In this document: positions 33,917-48,680 of the stretch, piece by piece
Numbering within the stretch: position 1 is the stretch's first letter
Layout of the letters: every line of letters begins with the position of its first letter
NCBI RefSeq assembly: GCF_038502225.1
Contig: NC_091300.1
Location: forward strand, 45,041,188 to 45,105,187
Direction of reading: 5' to 3'
Source: Cherax quadricarinatus
Lineage: Eukaryota > Arthropoda > Malacostraca > Decapoda > Parastacidae
Length of the DNA: 64,000 nt
Made by a program: the position numbers and the translations under genes
The notes under the pieces: model-generated
The model's input: the letters and a program-made list of their open reading frames with translations, nothing else
Told to the model about the DNA's origin: nothing
Database searches by the model: none

Positions 33917-36900
33917 ATACACTACATTCATCCCACTAGCGAACAAACACTACATTCATCCTACAAGCGAACAAACACTACATTCATCCTACAAGCGAAC
34001 AAACACTACATTCATCCCACTAGCGAACAAACACTACATTCATCCTACAAGCGAACAAACACTACATTCATCCTACAAGCGAACAAACACTACATTCATC
34101 CTACAAGCGAACAAACACTACATTCATCCTACAAGCGAACAAACACTACATTCATCCTACAAGCGAACAAACACTACATTCATCCTACAAGCGAACAAAC
34201 ACTACATTCATCCCACTAGCGAACAAACACTACATTCATCCTACAAGCGAACAAACACTACATTCATCCTACAAGCGAACAAACACTACATTCATCCTAC
34301 AAGCGAACAAACACTACATTCATCCCACTAGCGAACAAACACTACATTCATCCTACAAGCGAACAAACACTACATTCATCCTACAAGCGAACAAACACTA
34401 CATTCATCCTACAAGCGAACAAACACTACATTCATCCTACAAGCGAACAAACACTACATTCATCCCACTAGCGAACAAACACTACATTCATCCTACAAGC
34501 GAACAAACACTACATTCATCCTACAAGCGAACAAACACTACATTCATCCTACAAGCGAACAAACACTACATTCATCCCACTAGCGAACAAACACTACATT
34601 CATCCTACAAGCGAACAAACACTACATTCATCCTACAAGCGAACAAACACTACATTCATCCTACAAGCGAACAAACACTACATTCATCCCACAAGCGAAC
34701 AAACACTACATCATCCTACAAGCGAACAAACACTACATTCATCCTACAAGCGAACAAACACTACATTCATCCTACAAGCGAACAAACACTACATTCATCC
34801 CACAAGCGAACAAACACTACATTCATCCTACAAGCGAACAAACACTACATTCATCCCACAAGCGAACAAACACTACATTCATCCTACAAGCGAACAAACA
34901 CTACATTCATCCTACAAGCGAACAAACACTACATTCATCCTACAAGCGAACAAACACTACATTCATCCTACAAGCGAACAAACACTACATTCATCCTACA
35001 AGCGAACAAACACTACATTCATCCTACAAGCGAACAAACACTACATTCATCCTACAAGCGAACAAACACTACATCATCCTACAAGCGAACAAACACTACA
35101 TTCATCCTACAAGCGAACAAACACTACATTCATCCTACAAGCGAACAAACACTACATTCATCCTACAAGCGAACAAACACTACATCATCCTACAAGCGAA
35201 CAAACACTACATTCATCCTACAAGCGAACAAACACTACATTCATCCTACAAGCGAACAAACACTACATTCATCCTACAAGCGAACAAACACTACATCATC
35301 CTACAAGCGAACAAACACTACATCATCCTACAAGCGAACAAACACTACATTCATCCTACAAGCGAACAAACACTACATCATCCTACAAGCGAACAAACAC
35401 TACATTCATCCCACAAGCGAACAAACACTACATCATCCTACAAGCGAACAAACACTACATCATCCTACAAGCGAACAAACACTACATCATCCTACAAGCG
35501 AACAAACACTACATTCATCCTACAAGCGAACAAACACTACATTCATCCTACAAGCGAACAAACACTACATCATCCTACAAGCGAACAAACACTACATCAT
35601 CCTACAAGCGAACAAACACTACATCATCCTACAAGCGAACAAACACTACATCATCCCACAAGCGAACAAACACTACATCATCCTACAAGCGAACAAACAC
35701 TACATTCATCCTACAAGCGAACAAACACTACATCATCCCACAAGCGAACAAACACTACATCATCCTACAAGCGAACAAACACTACATTCATCCTACAAGC
35801 GAACAAACACTACATTCATCCTACAAGCGAACAAACACTACATTCATCCTACAAGCGAACAAACACTACATTCATCCCACAAGCGAACAAACACTACATT
35901 CATCCTACAAGCGAACAAACACTACATCATCCTACAAGCGAACAAACACTACATTCATCCTACAAGCGAACAAACACTACATTCATCCTACAAGCGAACA
36001 AACACTACATTCATCCTACAAGCGAACAAACACTACATCATCCTACAAGCGAACAAACACTACATCATCCCACAAGCGAACAAACACTACATCATCCTAC
36101 AAGCGAACAAACACTACATCATCCTACAAGCGAACAAACACTACATCATCCTACAAGCGAACAAACACTACATCATCCTACAAGCGAACAAACACTACAT
36201 CATCCTACAAGCGAACAAACACTACATCATCCTACAAGCGAACAAACACTACATCATCCCACAAGCGAACAAACACTACATCCTACAAGCGAACAAACAC
36301 TACATCATCCTACAAGCGAACAAACACTACATCATCCTACAAGCGAACAAACACTACATTCATCCTACAAGCGAACAAACACTACATTCATCCTACAAGC
36401 GAACAAACACTACATCATCCTACAAGCGAACAAACACTACATCATCCTACAAGCGAACAAACACTACATTCATCCTACAAGCGAACAAACACTACATCAT
36501 CCTACAAGCGAACAAACACTACATCATCCTACAAGCGAACAAACACTACATCATCCCACAAGCGAACAAACACTACATCATCCTACAAGCGAACAAACAC
36601 TACATTCATCCCACAAGCGAACAAACACTACATCATCCTACAAGCGAACAAACACTACATTCATCCTACAAGCGAACAAACACTACATCATCCTACAAGT
36701 GAACAAACACTACATCCCACAAGCGAACAAACACTACATTCATCCTACAAGTGAACAAACACTACATCATCCTACAAGTGAACAATCACTACATCATCCT
36801 ACAAGCGAACAAACACTACATCATCCATCAAGCGAACAAACACTACATCCTACAAGTGAACAAACACTACATCATCCTACAAGTGAACAAACACTACATC

Positions 36901-39900
36901 ATCCCACAAGCGAACAAACACTACATCATCCCACAAGCGAACAAACACTACATTCATCCCACAAGCGAACAAACACTACATCATCCTACAAGCGAACAAA
37001 CACTACATCATCCCACAAGCGAACAAACACTACATTCATCCCACAAGCGAACAAACACTACATCATCCTACAAGCGAACAAACACTACATCATCCCACAA
37101 GCGAACAAACACTACATCATCCCACAAGCGAACAAACACTACATCATCCCACAAGCGAACAAACACTACATCATCCTACAAGCGAACAAACACTACATCA
37201 TCCTACAAGCGAACAAACACTACATCATCCTACAAGCGAACAAACACTACATCATCCCACAAGCGAACAAACACTACATCATCCCACAAGCGAACAAACA
37301 CTACATCATCCTACAAGCGAACAAACACTACATTCATCCCACAAGCGAACAAACACTACATCATCCTACAAGCGAACAAACACTACATCATCCTACAAGC
37401 GAACAAACACTACATCATCCTACAAGCGAACAAACACTACATCATCCTACAAGTGAACAAACACTACATCATCCTACAAGCGAACAAACACTACATCATC
37501 CTACAAGTGAACAAACACTACATCATCCCACAAGCGAACAAACACTACATCATCCCACAAGCGAACAAACACTACATCATCCCACAAGCGAACAAACACT
37601 ACATCATCCTACAAGCGAACAAACACTACATCATCCCACAAGTGAACAAACACTACATCATCCCACAAGCGAACAAACACTACATCATCCTACAAGTGAA
37701 CAAACACTACATCATCCTACAAGCGAACAAACACTACATCATCCTACAAGTGAACAAACACTACATCATCCCACAAGCGAACAAACACTACATCATCCCA
37801 CAAGCGAACAAACACTACATCATCCTACAAGCGAACAAACACTACATCATCCCACAAGTGAACAAACACTACATCATCCCACAAGCGAACAAACACTACA
37901 TCATCCTACAAGCGAACAAACACTACATTCATCCTACAAGTGAACAAACACTACATCATCCTACAAGCGAACAAACACTACATCATCCTACAAGTGAACA
38001 AACACTACATCATCCTACAAGTGAACAAACACTACATCATCCTACAAGCGAACAAACACTACATCATCCCACAAGCGAACAAACACTACATCATCCCACA
38101 AGTGAACAAACACTACATCATCCTACAAGCGAACAAACACTACATCATCCTACAAGTGAACAAACACTACATCATCCTACAAGCGAACAAACACTACATC
38201 ATCCTACAAGCGAACAAACACTACATCATCCTACAAGTGAACAAACACTACATCATCCCACAAGCGAACAAACACTACATCATCCTACAAGCGAACAAAC
38301 ACTACATCATCCTACAAGCGAACAAACACTACATCATCCTACAAGCGAACAAACACTACATCATCCTACAAGCGAACAAACACTACATCATCCTACAAGC
38401 GAACAAACACTACATCATCCCACAAGTGAACAAACACTACATCATCCTACAAGCGAACAAACACTACATCATCCCACAAGTGAACAAACACTACATCATC
38501 CTACAAGCGAACAAACACTACATCATCCTACAAGCGAACAAACACTACATCATCCTACAAGCGAACAAACACTACATCATCCTACAAGCGAACAAACACT
38601 ACATCCCACAAGCGAACAAACACTACATCCTACAAGCGAACAAACACTACATCATCCCACAAGTGAACAAACACTACATCATCCTACAAGTGAACAAACA
38701 CTACATCCCACAAGCGAACAAACACTACATCCTACAAGCGAACAAACATTTCATCATCCTACAAGCTAACAAACACTACATCATCCCACAAGTGAACAAA
38801 CATTTCATCATCCTACAAGCTAACAAACACTACATCATCCTACAAGCGAACAAACACTACATCATCCTACAAGCGAACAAACACTACATCATCCCTCAAG
38901 TGAACAAACACTTCATCATCCTACAAGCTAACAAACACTACATTCATCCCACAAGCGAACAAACACTACATCATCCTACAAGTGAACAAACACATCCTAC
39001 AAGCGAACAAACACTACATCATCCCACAAGCGAACAAACACTACATCATCCTACAAGCGAACAAACACTACATTCATCCTACAAGCGAACAAACACTACA
39101 TCATCCCACAAGCGAACAAACACTACATCATCCTACAAGTGAACAAACACTACATCATCCCACAAGCGAACAAACACTACATCATCCTACAAGCGAACAA
39201 ACACTACATCATCCTACAAGCGAACAAACACTACATCATCCTACAAGCGAACAAACACTACATCATCCTACAAGCGAACAAACACTACATCATCCCACAA
39301 GCGAACAAACACTACATCATCCTACAAGCGAACAAACACTACATCATCCTACAAGCGAACAAACACTACATCATCCTACAAGCGAACAAACACTACATCA
39401 TCCTACAAGCGAACAAACACTACATCATCCTACTAGCGAACAAACACTACATCATCCTACAAGCGAACAAACACTACATCATCCCACAAGCGAACAAACA
39501 CTACATCATCCCACAAGCGAACAAACACTACATCATCCTACAAGCGAACAAACACTACATCATCCCACAAGCGAACAAACACTACATCATCCTACAAGCG
39601 AACAAACACTACATCATCCTACAAGCGAACAAACACTACATCATCCTACAAGCGAACAAACACTACATCATCCTACAAGCGAACAAACACTACATCATCC
39701 CACAAGCGAACAAACACTACATCATCCTACAAGCGAACAAACACTACATCATCCCACAAGCGAACAAACACTACATCATCCTACAAGTGAACAAACACTA
39801 CATCATCCTACAAGCGAACAAACACTACATCATCCTACAAGCGAACAAACACTACATCATCCTACAAGCGAACAAACACTACATCATCCTACAAGCGAAC

Positions 39901-42900
39901 AAACACTACATCATCCCACAAGCGAACAAACACTACATCATCCTACAAGCGAACAAACACTACATCATCCTACAAGCGAACAAACACTACATCATCCTAC
40001 AAGCGAACAAACACTACATCATCCCACAAGCGAACAAACACTACATCATCCTACAAGCGAACAAACACTACATCATCCTACAAGCGAACAAACACTACAT
40101 CATCCTACAAGCGAACAAACACTACATTCATCCTACAAGCGAACAAACACTACATCATCCTACAAGCGAACAAACACTACATCATCCTACAAGCGAACAA
40201 ACACTACATCATCCTACAAGCGAACAAACACTACATCATCCTACAAGCGAACAAACACTACATCATCCTACAAGCGAACAAACACTACATTCATCCTACA
40301 AGCGAACAAACACTACATCATCCTACAAGCGAACAAACACTACATTCATCCACAAGCGAACAAACACTACATCCTACAAGCGAACAAACACTACATCATC
40401 CTACAAGCGAACAAACACTACATCATCCTACAAGCGAACAAACACTACATCATCCTACAAGCGAACAAACACTACATCCTACAAGCGAACAAACACTACA
40501 TCATCCTACAAGTGAACAAACACTACATCATCCTACAAGCGAACAAACACTACATCATCCTACAAGCGAACAAACACTACATCATCCTACAAGCGAACAA
40601 ACACTACATCATCCTACAAGCGAACAAACACTACATCATCCTACAAGCGAACAAACACTACATCATCCTACAAGCGAACAAACACTACATCATCCTACAA
40701 GCGAACAAACACTACATCATCCTACAAGCGAACAAACACTACATCATCCCACAAGCGAACAAACACTACATCATCCTACAAGCGAACAAACACTACATCA
40801 TCCTACAAGCGAACAAACACTACATCATCCTACAAGCGAACAAACACTACATCATCCTACAAGCGAACAAACACTACATCATCCTACAAGCGAACAAACA
40901 CTACATCATCCTACAAGCGAACAAACACTACATCATCCTACAAGCGAACACTACATCATCCTACAAGCGAACAAACACTACATCATCCTACAAGCGAACA
41001 AACACTACATCATCCTACAAGCGAACAAACACTACATCATCCTACAAGCGAACAAACACTACATCATCCTACAAGCGAACAAACACTACATCATCCTACA
41101 AGCGAACAAACACTACATCATCCTACAAGCGAACAAACACTACATCATCCTACAAGCGAACAAACACTACATCATCCTACAAGCGAACAAACACTACATC
41201 ATCCTACAAGCGAACAAACACTACATCATCCTACAAGCGAACAAACACTACATCATCCTACAAGCGAACAAACACTACATCCTACAAGCGAACAAACACT
41301 ACATCATCCTACAAGTGAACAAACACTACATCATCCTACAAGCGAACAAACACTACATCATCCTACAAGTGAACAAACACTACATCATCCTACAAGCGAA
41401 CAAACACTACATCCTACAAGCGAACAAACACTACATCATCCTACAAGCGAACAAACACTACATCATCCTACAAGCGAACAAACACTACATCATCCTACAA
41501 GCGAACAAACACTACTTCATCCCTCAAGTGAACAAACACTACATCATCCCACAAGCGAACAAACACTACATCATCCTACAAGTGAACAAACACATCCTAC
41601 AAGCGAACAAACACTACATCATCCTACAAGCGAACAAACACTACATCATCTTACAAGCGAGCAAACACTACATCCTACAAGCGAACAAACACTACATCTT
41701 ACAAGCGAGCAAACACTACATCCTACAAGCGAACAAACACTACATCATCCCACAAGCGAACACTACATCATCCTACAAGCGAACAAACACTACATCCTAC
41801 AAGCGAACAAACACTACATCATCCTACAAGCGAACAAACACTACATCATCCTACAAGCGAACAAACACTACATCATCCTACAAGCGAACAAACACTACAT
41901 CATCCTACAAGCGAACAAACACTACATCATCCTACAAGCGAACAAACACTACATCATCCTACAAGCGAACAAACACTACATCATCCTACAAGCGAACAAA
42001 CACTACATCATCCTACAAGCGAACAAACACTACATCATCCTACAAGCGAACAAACACTACATCATCCTACAAGCGAACAAACACTACATCATCCTACAAG
42101 CGAACAAACACTACATCCTACAAGCGAACAAACACTACATCATCCTACAAGCGAACAAACACTACATCCTACAAGCGAACAAACACTACATCATCCTACA
42201 AGCGAACAAACACTACATCATCCTACAAGCGAACAAACACTACATCATCCTACAAGCGAACAAACACTACATCATCCTACAAGCGAACAAACACTACATC
42301 ATCCTACAAGCGAACAAACACTACATCCTACAAGCGAACAAACACTACATCATCCTACAAGCGAACAAACACTACATCATCCTACAAGCGAACAAACACT
42401 ACATCATCCTACAAGCGAACAAACACTACATCATCCTACAAGCGAACAAACACTACATCATCCTACAAGCGAACAAACACTACATCATCCTACAAGCGAA
42501 CAAACACTACATCATCCTACAAGCGAACAAACACTACATCATCCTACAAGCGAACAAACACTACATCATCCTACAAGCGAACAAACACTACATCATCCTA
42601 CAAGCGAACAAACACTACATCCTACAAGCGAACAAACACTACATCATCCTACAAGCGAACAAACACTACATCATCCTACAAGCGAACAAACACTACATCA
42701 TCCTACAAGCGAACAAACACTACATCATCCTACAAGCGAACAAACACTACATCATCCCACAAGCGAACAAACACTACATCATCCTACAAGCGAACAAACA
42801 CTACATCCTACAAGCGAACAAACACTACATCATCCTACAAGCGAACAAACACTACATCATCCTACAAGTGAACAAACACTACATCATCCTACAAGCGGAC

Positions 42901-43275
42901 AAACACTACATCCTACAAGCGAACAAACACTACATCATCCTACGAGCTAACAAACACTACATCATCCTACAAGCGAACAAACACTACATCATCCTACAAG
43001 CGAACAAACACTACATCATCCTACGAGCGAACAAACACTACATCATCCTACAAGCGAACAAACACTACATCATCCTACAAGCGAACAAACACTACATCAT
43101 CCTACAAGCGAACAAACACTACATCATCCTACAAGCGAACAAACACTACATCATCCTACAAGCGAACAAACACTACATCATCCTACAAGCGAACAAACAC
43201 TACATCATCCTACAAGCGAACAAACACTACATCATCCTACAAGCGAACAAACACTACATCATCCTACAAGCGAAC
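33917..43275. repeat. Minisatellite 5, 27/28-bp unit, inside LINE 3' UTR
   Basis: About 340 copies of a unit starting acaagcgaacaaacactaca and ending tcatcct or ttcatcct. The 28-bp form dominates at 33.9-35.3 kb, the 27-bp form from about 36 kb rightward, and a 24-bp form is scattered. Variants with ctagcg cluster at the left end, gtgaac variants at 36.7-39.1 kb. Plus-strand open frames of up to 778 codons reading HPTSEQTLH, NKHYIILQA or YKRTNTTSS are the three frames of the repeat and not genes. Confidence 0.98.
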
Positions 43276-43998
43276 TTACACAATCACGTATATTTAGTAA
43301 TATTTTTCAAATATAATTTCCATTTTTAAGTAACAAACTTCTTCTACCATATAATAAAATATACATAGTCATTACTATTAAACATTAACTTAAACAAGTA
43401 CTATATTCTTATTCTACAGACCGCAGCATTACTTGCCTCACCATCCTAACCCTACTTAACACATTGTACATGAACACGTCCTTATATACCCATCACTCGT
43501 CAATAATATTCATTGAACTTCACCGAATACTAATATACAACCCATACTGAGTACATGAAATTCTCTCTTACATACTGCTATATACATTTAATGTATGATA
43601 AAAATCACACACATTACATTATCTCATTATTAGCAGTACATTTGGTACACAGACATATTTATCACGCCCGCATGTCCTTTGCTTTAATACAACCACCAGT
43701 CCTGATAATACATTACAACATATTCCAAATTTAACTTATCCATAACATACATCAGTAAACCATCCTGAGTATGACCGTATACTTTTCACATTCACACAAA
43801 TATTGCTCATTTCCATGTCCATAAAAATCTTAACAACTTTTCCCTTACGAACCACCACAAACTTACTTAAAACACACTCCACAATTACGCTGCCATTTCA
43901 CACCATATTAAGGAACTCCTCATACGTTCCCAAATTCTGAGACGAGCCCGGTGCAACACCTGAAATTCCTAACACAACCCCCCCCACTTTTTTTTTTC
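43276..43998 (-). other. LINE proximal 3' UTR
   Basis: Non-coding stretch between the ORF2 stop and the array, AT-rich. No second gene seen. Confidence 0.7.
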
Positions 43999-46900
43999 TC
44001 ACTCCGCCAACAAACCTCTGACATTCATACTTCGATATCCTTCAGGAAAAGCCCTTTCCCATCTACTTCCGTATATCCCCCTATTACGACTAAGTGTTTT
44101 GTACATTGTTGCAGCCAATACCTTCTTTCGCACCACCCAATCCCCATTACCCCTCATGGCCCATGATACGAAAACAAAATCCGCTATGATGTACACCAAA
44201 GCACGCTGCACAGACTCTTCCACACCTCCCACATCTAAACTCAATGCCCTTAATACCGATATCCCTCCCCCACCCACCCTCCTCAAAATCCCACCCATCC
44301 ACTCCCGTATACACTCCAAATTTTTACAAAAATATACTACATGAAAAGCTGTCTCCCTATCCCCACACACCCTACATACGTCCTCCACCATCAACCCTCT
44401 CTCCCGAAGCACCACACCAGACGGCAATATTCCATGAAGGAAACGAAACATTACCTCTCTCACTCTTGGTCTGATGCGCACCAACCGCAACCTTACCCAA
44501 ATGTCTCCCCATGCATACATTGGGTATATGCCCTCAACATTTGCAATCACCCTCACCCCTACAGCACGCTCCAGAACACCTACCCGTATCCTAGACGGAT
44601 CTCTAACATACAATAAAGCTCGCAGCACATCCTCACACTCTTTCATCTCTGATCCTACCCACCACCTTCGTGCCTCCTCATATAATGCTTGCACACCCTT
44701 CCCCACACGACCTTCCACTCGGAGAAACCCCCTCTTCAAATATATACACTTAACCCTTAATCTTATATCTATTAAACCCAATCCACCTTTGTCGACCGGT
44801 AGCATAACAACACTCCTACCCAACCAGTCACACCCAGAACCCCATATATAACGAAAAACCTTTTTTAGCATTCTAGTTATGTCCGGTCCTGCCAACGGAT
44901 ATACTGCTGCCACATGCCAGACCATACTATATAACATTACATTCACCACTATTACACGTTGATGTATCGTCAAATGCATGGGTCTCAAAACATTTAACCT
45001 ACCCACCAACCTATCCACTGCCCTCCCAGAATTAACCATCCGTGCCTCCCCGGCATTCCCCATATAAATTATCCCACACACCTTTAGTCTATCCACCACA
45101 CACCAACGCACAGCTGTTTCCCATCTCGCCCTCCCTACCCAATTCCCTAAGACCAATAATTTCGATTTCTCCACATTCACTTTTAAACCTGTAACTCCTT
45201 CAAAACCACCAATTACATCCTCCACCTCATGTAAACTTTCCTCCCTGCTCATTAGAATTGTTGTATCATCCACATACCCTATTATTCCCATCCCTCCATT
45301 CTCCACACCACGATCCACCCCTAAACATTTCCCCACTGCCCTGTAAAAAGGGTCCTGTATACAAGCAAACAACAGTTGAGACAGAGGACAACCCTGCCTT
45401 ATGCCTCTACCCATTGAAACCCACTCTCCCAATTTCCCATTCACCTGCACACGTACACCTACCCTATTATACAAAGTCTCAATCCAACGCACCATCTCTT
45501 CCCCAAAACCCTGCCTCCGTAAGATATGCCACAGTGCCTCTCGTTCTACGCAATCATACGCAGCCTGCCAATCCAATGCTAAGACACCTCCCCCCCCCTT
45601 TATTCTCCCCCTCCATACTTTCCACAAAATCTTTTATTATTCCATGTCCCTCATACATCGTCCTCCCAGGCACCCCATACTGACCTCTCGCAACAACTCT
45701 ATCTATCACGCACTTCAGCCTGTTCCCCAAGATTTTTGCGAATATCTTATAATCAGCACATAACAACGACAACGCCCTGTAGTTCTGCACTGTAGTAGGG
45801 CCTTCCCCTTTTGGAATCAATACTACTACTGCGGTACGCTGCAACTCACCCATCCTCCTCTCACTTTTCATCACATTCATCAGGTTCACTAAAAAATCAT
45901 TCAACACACTCCAATGCTTCACATAGAATTCACAAGGTAACCCATCTATACCTGGCGCTTTACCTCTCGCCATATTCTCCAAAGCTCTCCATACCTCCCC
46001 CTCTTCAATATCCCCTCCCAATGCCATACGATCACTTCCACTCAGCACACAAGATACATTCTCTCCCAATCTCTCTAAATCCTCACCGTTCACTCCTACA
46101 CTCCGCAAATATTTTCCAAACCAACTATCCAGAAAACCACTCATACCCTCAGTAGTTCGCAACTCCTGACCCTTCGTATACCCACCTAAGTTCTCGTGTA
46201 CTACCAGCTTATCAATTTCCATTGCCAACCTGCGTCTCCGCTGGCCCCGTAACACACAGGCTGACGGCCTGTCACCCCAAATCGCCTCCTCTAACCCACC
46301 TTGCACCCTCGCCTCATCAAATCTCTCATTGTGCATATCTCTTATCTGCCACTTTAACGCTTCAATTTCCTCCATTGGATACACACCTACCACAGCACCC
46401 CTCTCATAACAACCCTGCAACCGCCCCTCTAAATACTGTTGAAGCCCATATGTCATCCATGCCTCATTCTTTCCCCTTCGCACATAATATTGCCTGATCC
46501 TCCTCTTCGCAACCCCATCCCACCACCCCAATAAATCGCTTGCACTCTTACCCCCACCCCATAAGTCCTCCCACAAACTTTCAAAATCCGCTCCCTCCAT
46601 CCCCTCACCCAGTAGTCGTACATTCATCTTCCAGTACCCCAAATATCTCTTAGGCAAACCGTCCCAATTTAAATCAGCATAAACCGCCCTATGATCTGAA
46701 TAAACGACATTCACCGTCTGCACCCGCGTCACCCTCACACCCCTTGTCACATACAACCTATCTAGTCGTGCAGCATAGCCCTTTCTATGAAATGTGTGCT
46801 CTATCTCGCAATCCCCTCCATCAACTATATCCCTCAATCCCACACCTCTCAATAGATCCCCTAAACCTGCCAAAAAACACCCTGCCCCCCTCGGTTCCAC

Positions 46901-47331
46901 ATCCTTCCTACGCACCACACAGTTCCAGTCGCCACCAACTATTGTCACTGACGGTAATGACCGCAAATAATATACCAATACATTATTCACAAATTCATTC
47001 TTTACCCTTACATCATTCTCAGCCGGCACATACACACAAACTACTGCCATCCTCTCACCTCTCCACCACCCATCTATTCTTAACACACGACCCCCCCCCC
47101 TTCACTCCTAAGAACAACAAACGGGCTCGTCTCTCGGATCAGGATTCCCACCCCTCCCTTCATTCACTCCGAATACATCACAAACACTCTGTACCCATCC
47201 ACCTCCAATTCCCTTCCCAGCTTGAAATTATGTTCCTGCACAAAAACAATGTCTATAGCATAACACCTTAAAAATCCCTTTACCCACAGACGCTTCTCAC
47301 TCGCACACAATCCATTAATATTCACTGTCAT
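43999..47331 (-). pseudogene. LINE ORF2: endonuclease and reverse transcriptase
   Basis: The start ATG is at 47331, 11 bp after the ORF1 stop. About 1110 codons. The endonuclease opens with MTVNINGLCASEKRLW; catalytic residues are visible in FVQEHNFK (Glu), VGGDWNCVV (Asp, Asn) and SDHRAVYADL (Asp, His). RT: KAPGIDGLPCEFY, IPKGEGPTTVQNYRALSLL, motif A LALDWQAAYDCV, motif B GIRQGCPLS, motif C GYVDDTTIL (Val where many LINEs have Ala). A C-terminal Cys/His knuckle reads CRVCGDRETAFHVVYFC. Three defects: a TGA at codon 56 (47166-47164), a frame change at a 10-C run (47091-47100) and one at a 9-C run (45590-45598). All catalytic residues are otherwise kept. Group: L1/Tx1, from RT and endonuclease style. 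Confidence 0.92.
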
Positions 47332-47342
47332 GCACCGGAAAC

Positions 47343-48598
47343 CTACTTATGTGATTTCACCCTCTGCCCCATTTCATCTTTCACTAACACGCTTCCAGTG
47401 TGTCTGCTTCTTCCACTTTTCTCTCCACTGCCCACTTGTGGCTTCCCCTGATCCAACACCGGACCAGGCATACCTTTAGAGCTCCCACGCACCACATCAA
47501 CCCACGGCTTTTTTCCCGGTCTCTGTGCCGGGGTCAAAACATCATCCGTGTCGGAATATGTCGCCGCACTCTTACGGTTGACACTCTCCGCATCCATTTC
47601 CAACTCACTGGATGCCTCCCTGTGAATCTCAACATTCACCTCAATCACTTCCACCACTCCTGGCGAATCATCTGCCATGTTTGCCAATCTTCCAAGTTGC
47701 TCATCTTCAATCCAAACAGGACTCCTCACCATCCTCAAACTATCCTCAGAAACCTTCTTCTCAAAGGATTTTTCCTTCACGTTCACCAGTAGGCCTCCCT
47801 CTACCCGCACTTCATCACTCTGCACAGTCTTCCCGGTCTCCAAGGCAGATGCCTCACATCCCACTGTGACAGTGACGGGCTGGTACCCACCAGTGGCAGC
47901 TCACGCTCCACTTCCTCACTCCAGGAAGTGCCATTTCTATGTACAGGTGACTCATCAGCATGACCCACCTCCGGTTCTGGCTCTTTCACCAGCTCACTAC
48001 CTAGTTCCTGTCTCTGCTGCCATCTCCCACACTGGGCCGCCATATGGTCATATGCACCACATAACCTACACGTCTTCTGCTGCCCAGTGTAGTACACCAT
48101 TACCTGCGTCCTAAATGCGTCCAGTATGACGTAAGACGGGATGGAATGCCTCAACGTCATCTTGAACGTGAACGTACCATCCGGCAAGCCGGCATACGCC
48201 CCATCCGTCCATTTACCAGCCATAGCCAGGTGTACAGTTCCATACTGTTCAAATACATTCCGCAGGTCAGTCTTGTCCGCCTCAAATGGCACATTTCGGA
48301 CTTTCACCCATGTGTAATGCCTAGACACGTCGATGAGTCGAACACGTATCGCTAAATTAACGTACACACTCCCGTCCTGGTACTTGTCAACCAGCCGTTC
48401 ATACACTCCAGCTGATCTCAACTTGACGAAAATACGATAGGCACCATTTAGCGCCACACCATACAGTTCTTGATCCGCAACACCATAGGTGTCACGGATA
48501 ATTTGCGGTAAAAGCACTTGCGCAGACTGAGGCGTTATTGCACCACGCACCAATTCAAGGCACACCGTGTGCACACGCCTTCTCACAGACTGCGCCAT
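47343..48598 (-). pseudogene. LINE ORF1: RNA-binding protein with CCHC knuckle
   Basis: Start chosen at 48598 (MAQSVRRRVHTVC, in the context aacATGg) rather than an in-frame ATG 48 bp upstream, because it leaves a normal short 5' UTR. Residues about 95-170 resemble an RRM: YTWVKVRNVPFEADKTDL, VFEQYGTVHLA. A CCHC knuckle follows at about 177-190 (CRLCGAYDHMAAQC, spacing C-2-C-4-H-4-C). The C-terminal third is acidic and low complexity, ending RVKSHK. One frameshift occurs around 47870-47930. ORF1 of Tx1-group LINEs is known to bind element RNA; that role is inferred here from the domains. Confidence 0.85.
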
Positions 48599-48680
48599 GT
48601 TGTAAAAATATGTCTCCTCCAATGGCCAGCAGAGGGCAGTAGTCACACCTCCGTACTCTGCTCAGGTCAAGCGGCGATTG
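48599..48680 (-). promoter_or_regulatory. LINE 5' UTR, presumed internal promoter
   Basis: 82 bp between the right target duplication and the ORF1 ATG. It starts CAATCGCCGCTTGACC on the minus strand. Full-length LINEs usually carry an internal promoter here; no specific motif was identified. Confidence 0.4.

Larger units (their letters stand above)
33375..48680 (-). mobile_element. Tx1/L1-group LINE insertion, 15.3 kb, with an array in its 3' UTR
   Basis: One minus-strand insertion flanked by a perfect 20-bp duplication. In element order: an 82-bp 5' UTR, ORF1 (48598-47343), ORF2 (47331-43999), 723 bp of 3' UTR, a 9.4-kb array of a 27-bp repeat, about 540 bp of distal 3' UTR with AATAAA (33386-33391) and a short A tail at the left duplication. 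Without the array the element would be about 5.9 kb, a usual LINE length. ORF2 resembles the L1/Tx1 group. The perfect duplication argues for a young insertion, and the array lies inside the inserted unit. Confidence 0.9.

Noticed and set aside
33894..43329. Plus-strand frames of up to 778 codons
   Set aside because: Frames of the 27-bp repeat inside the LINE 3' UTR; frame switches at every 28-bp or 24-bp unit.
44341..47271. Plus-strand Pro/Ser/His-rich frames opposite the large LINE
   Set aside because: They are antisense shadows of ORF1 and ORF2, produced by the GC-skewed coding strand.
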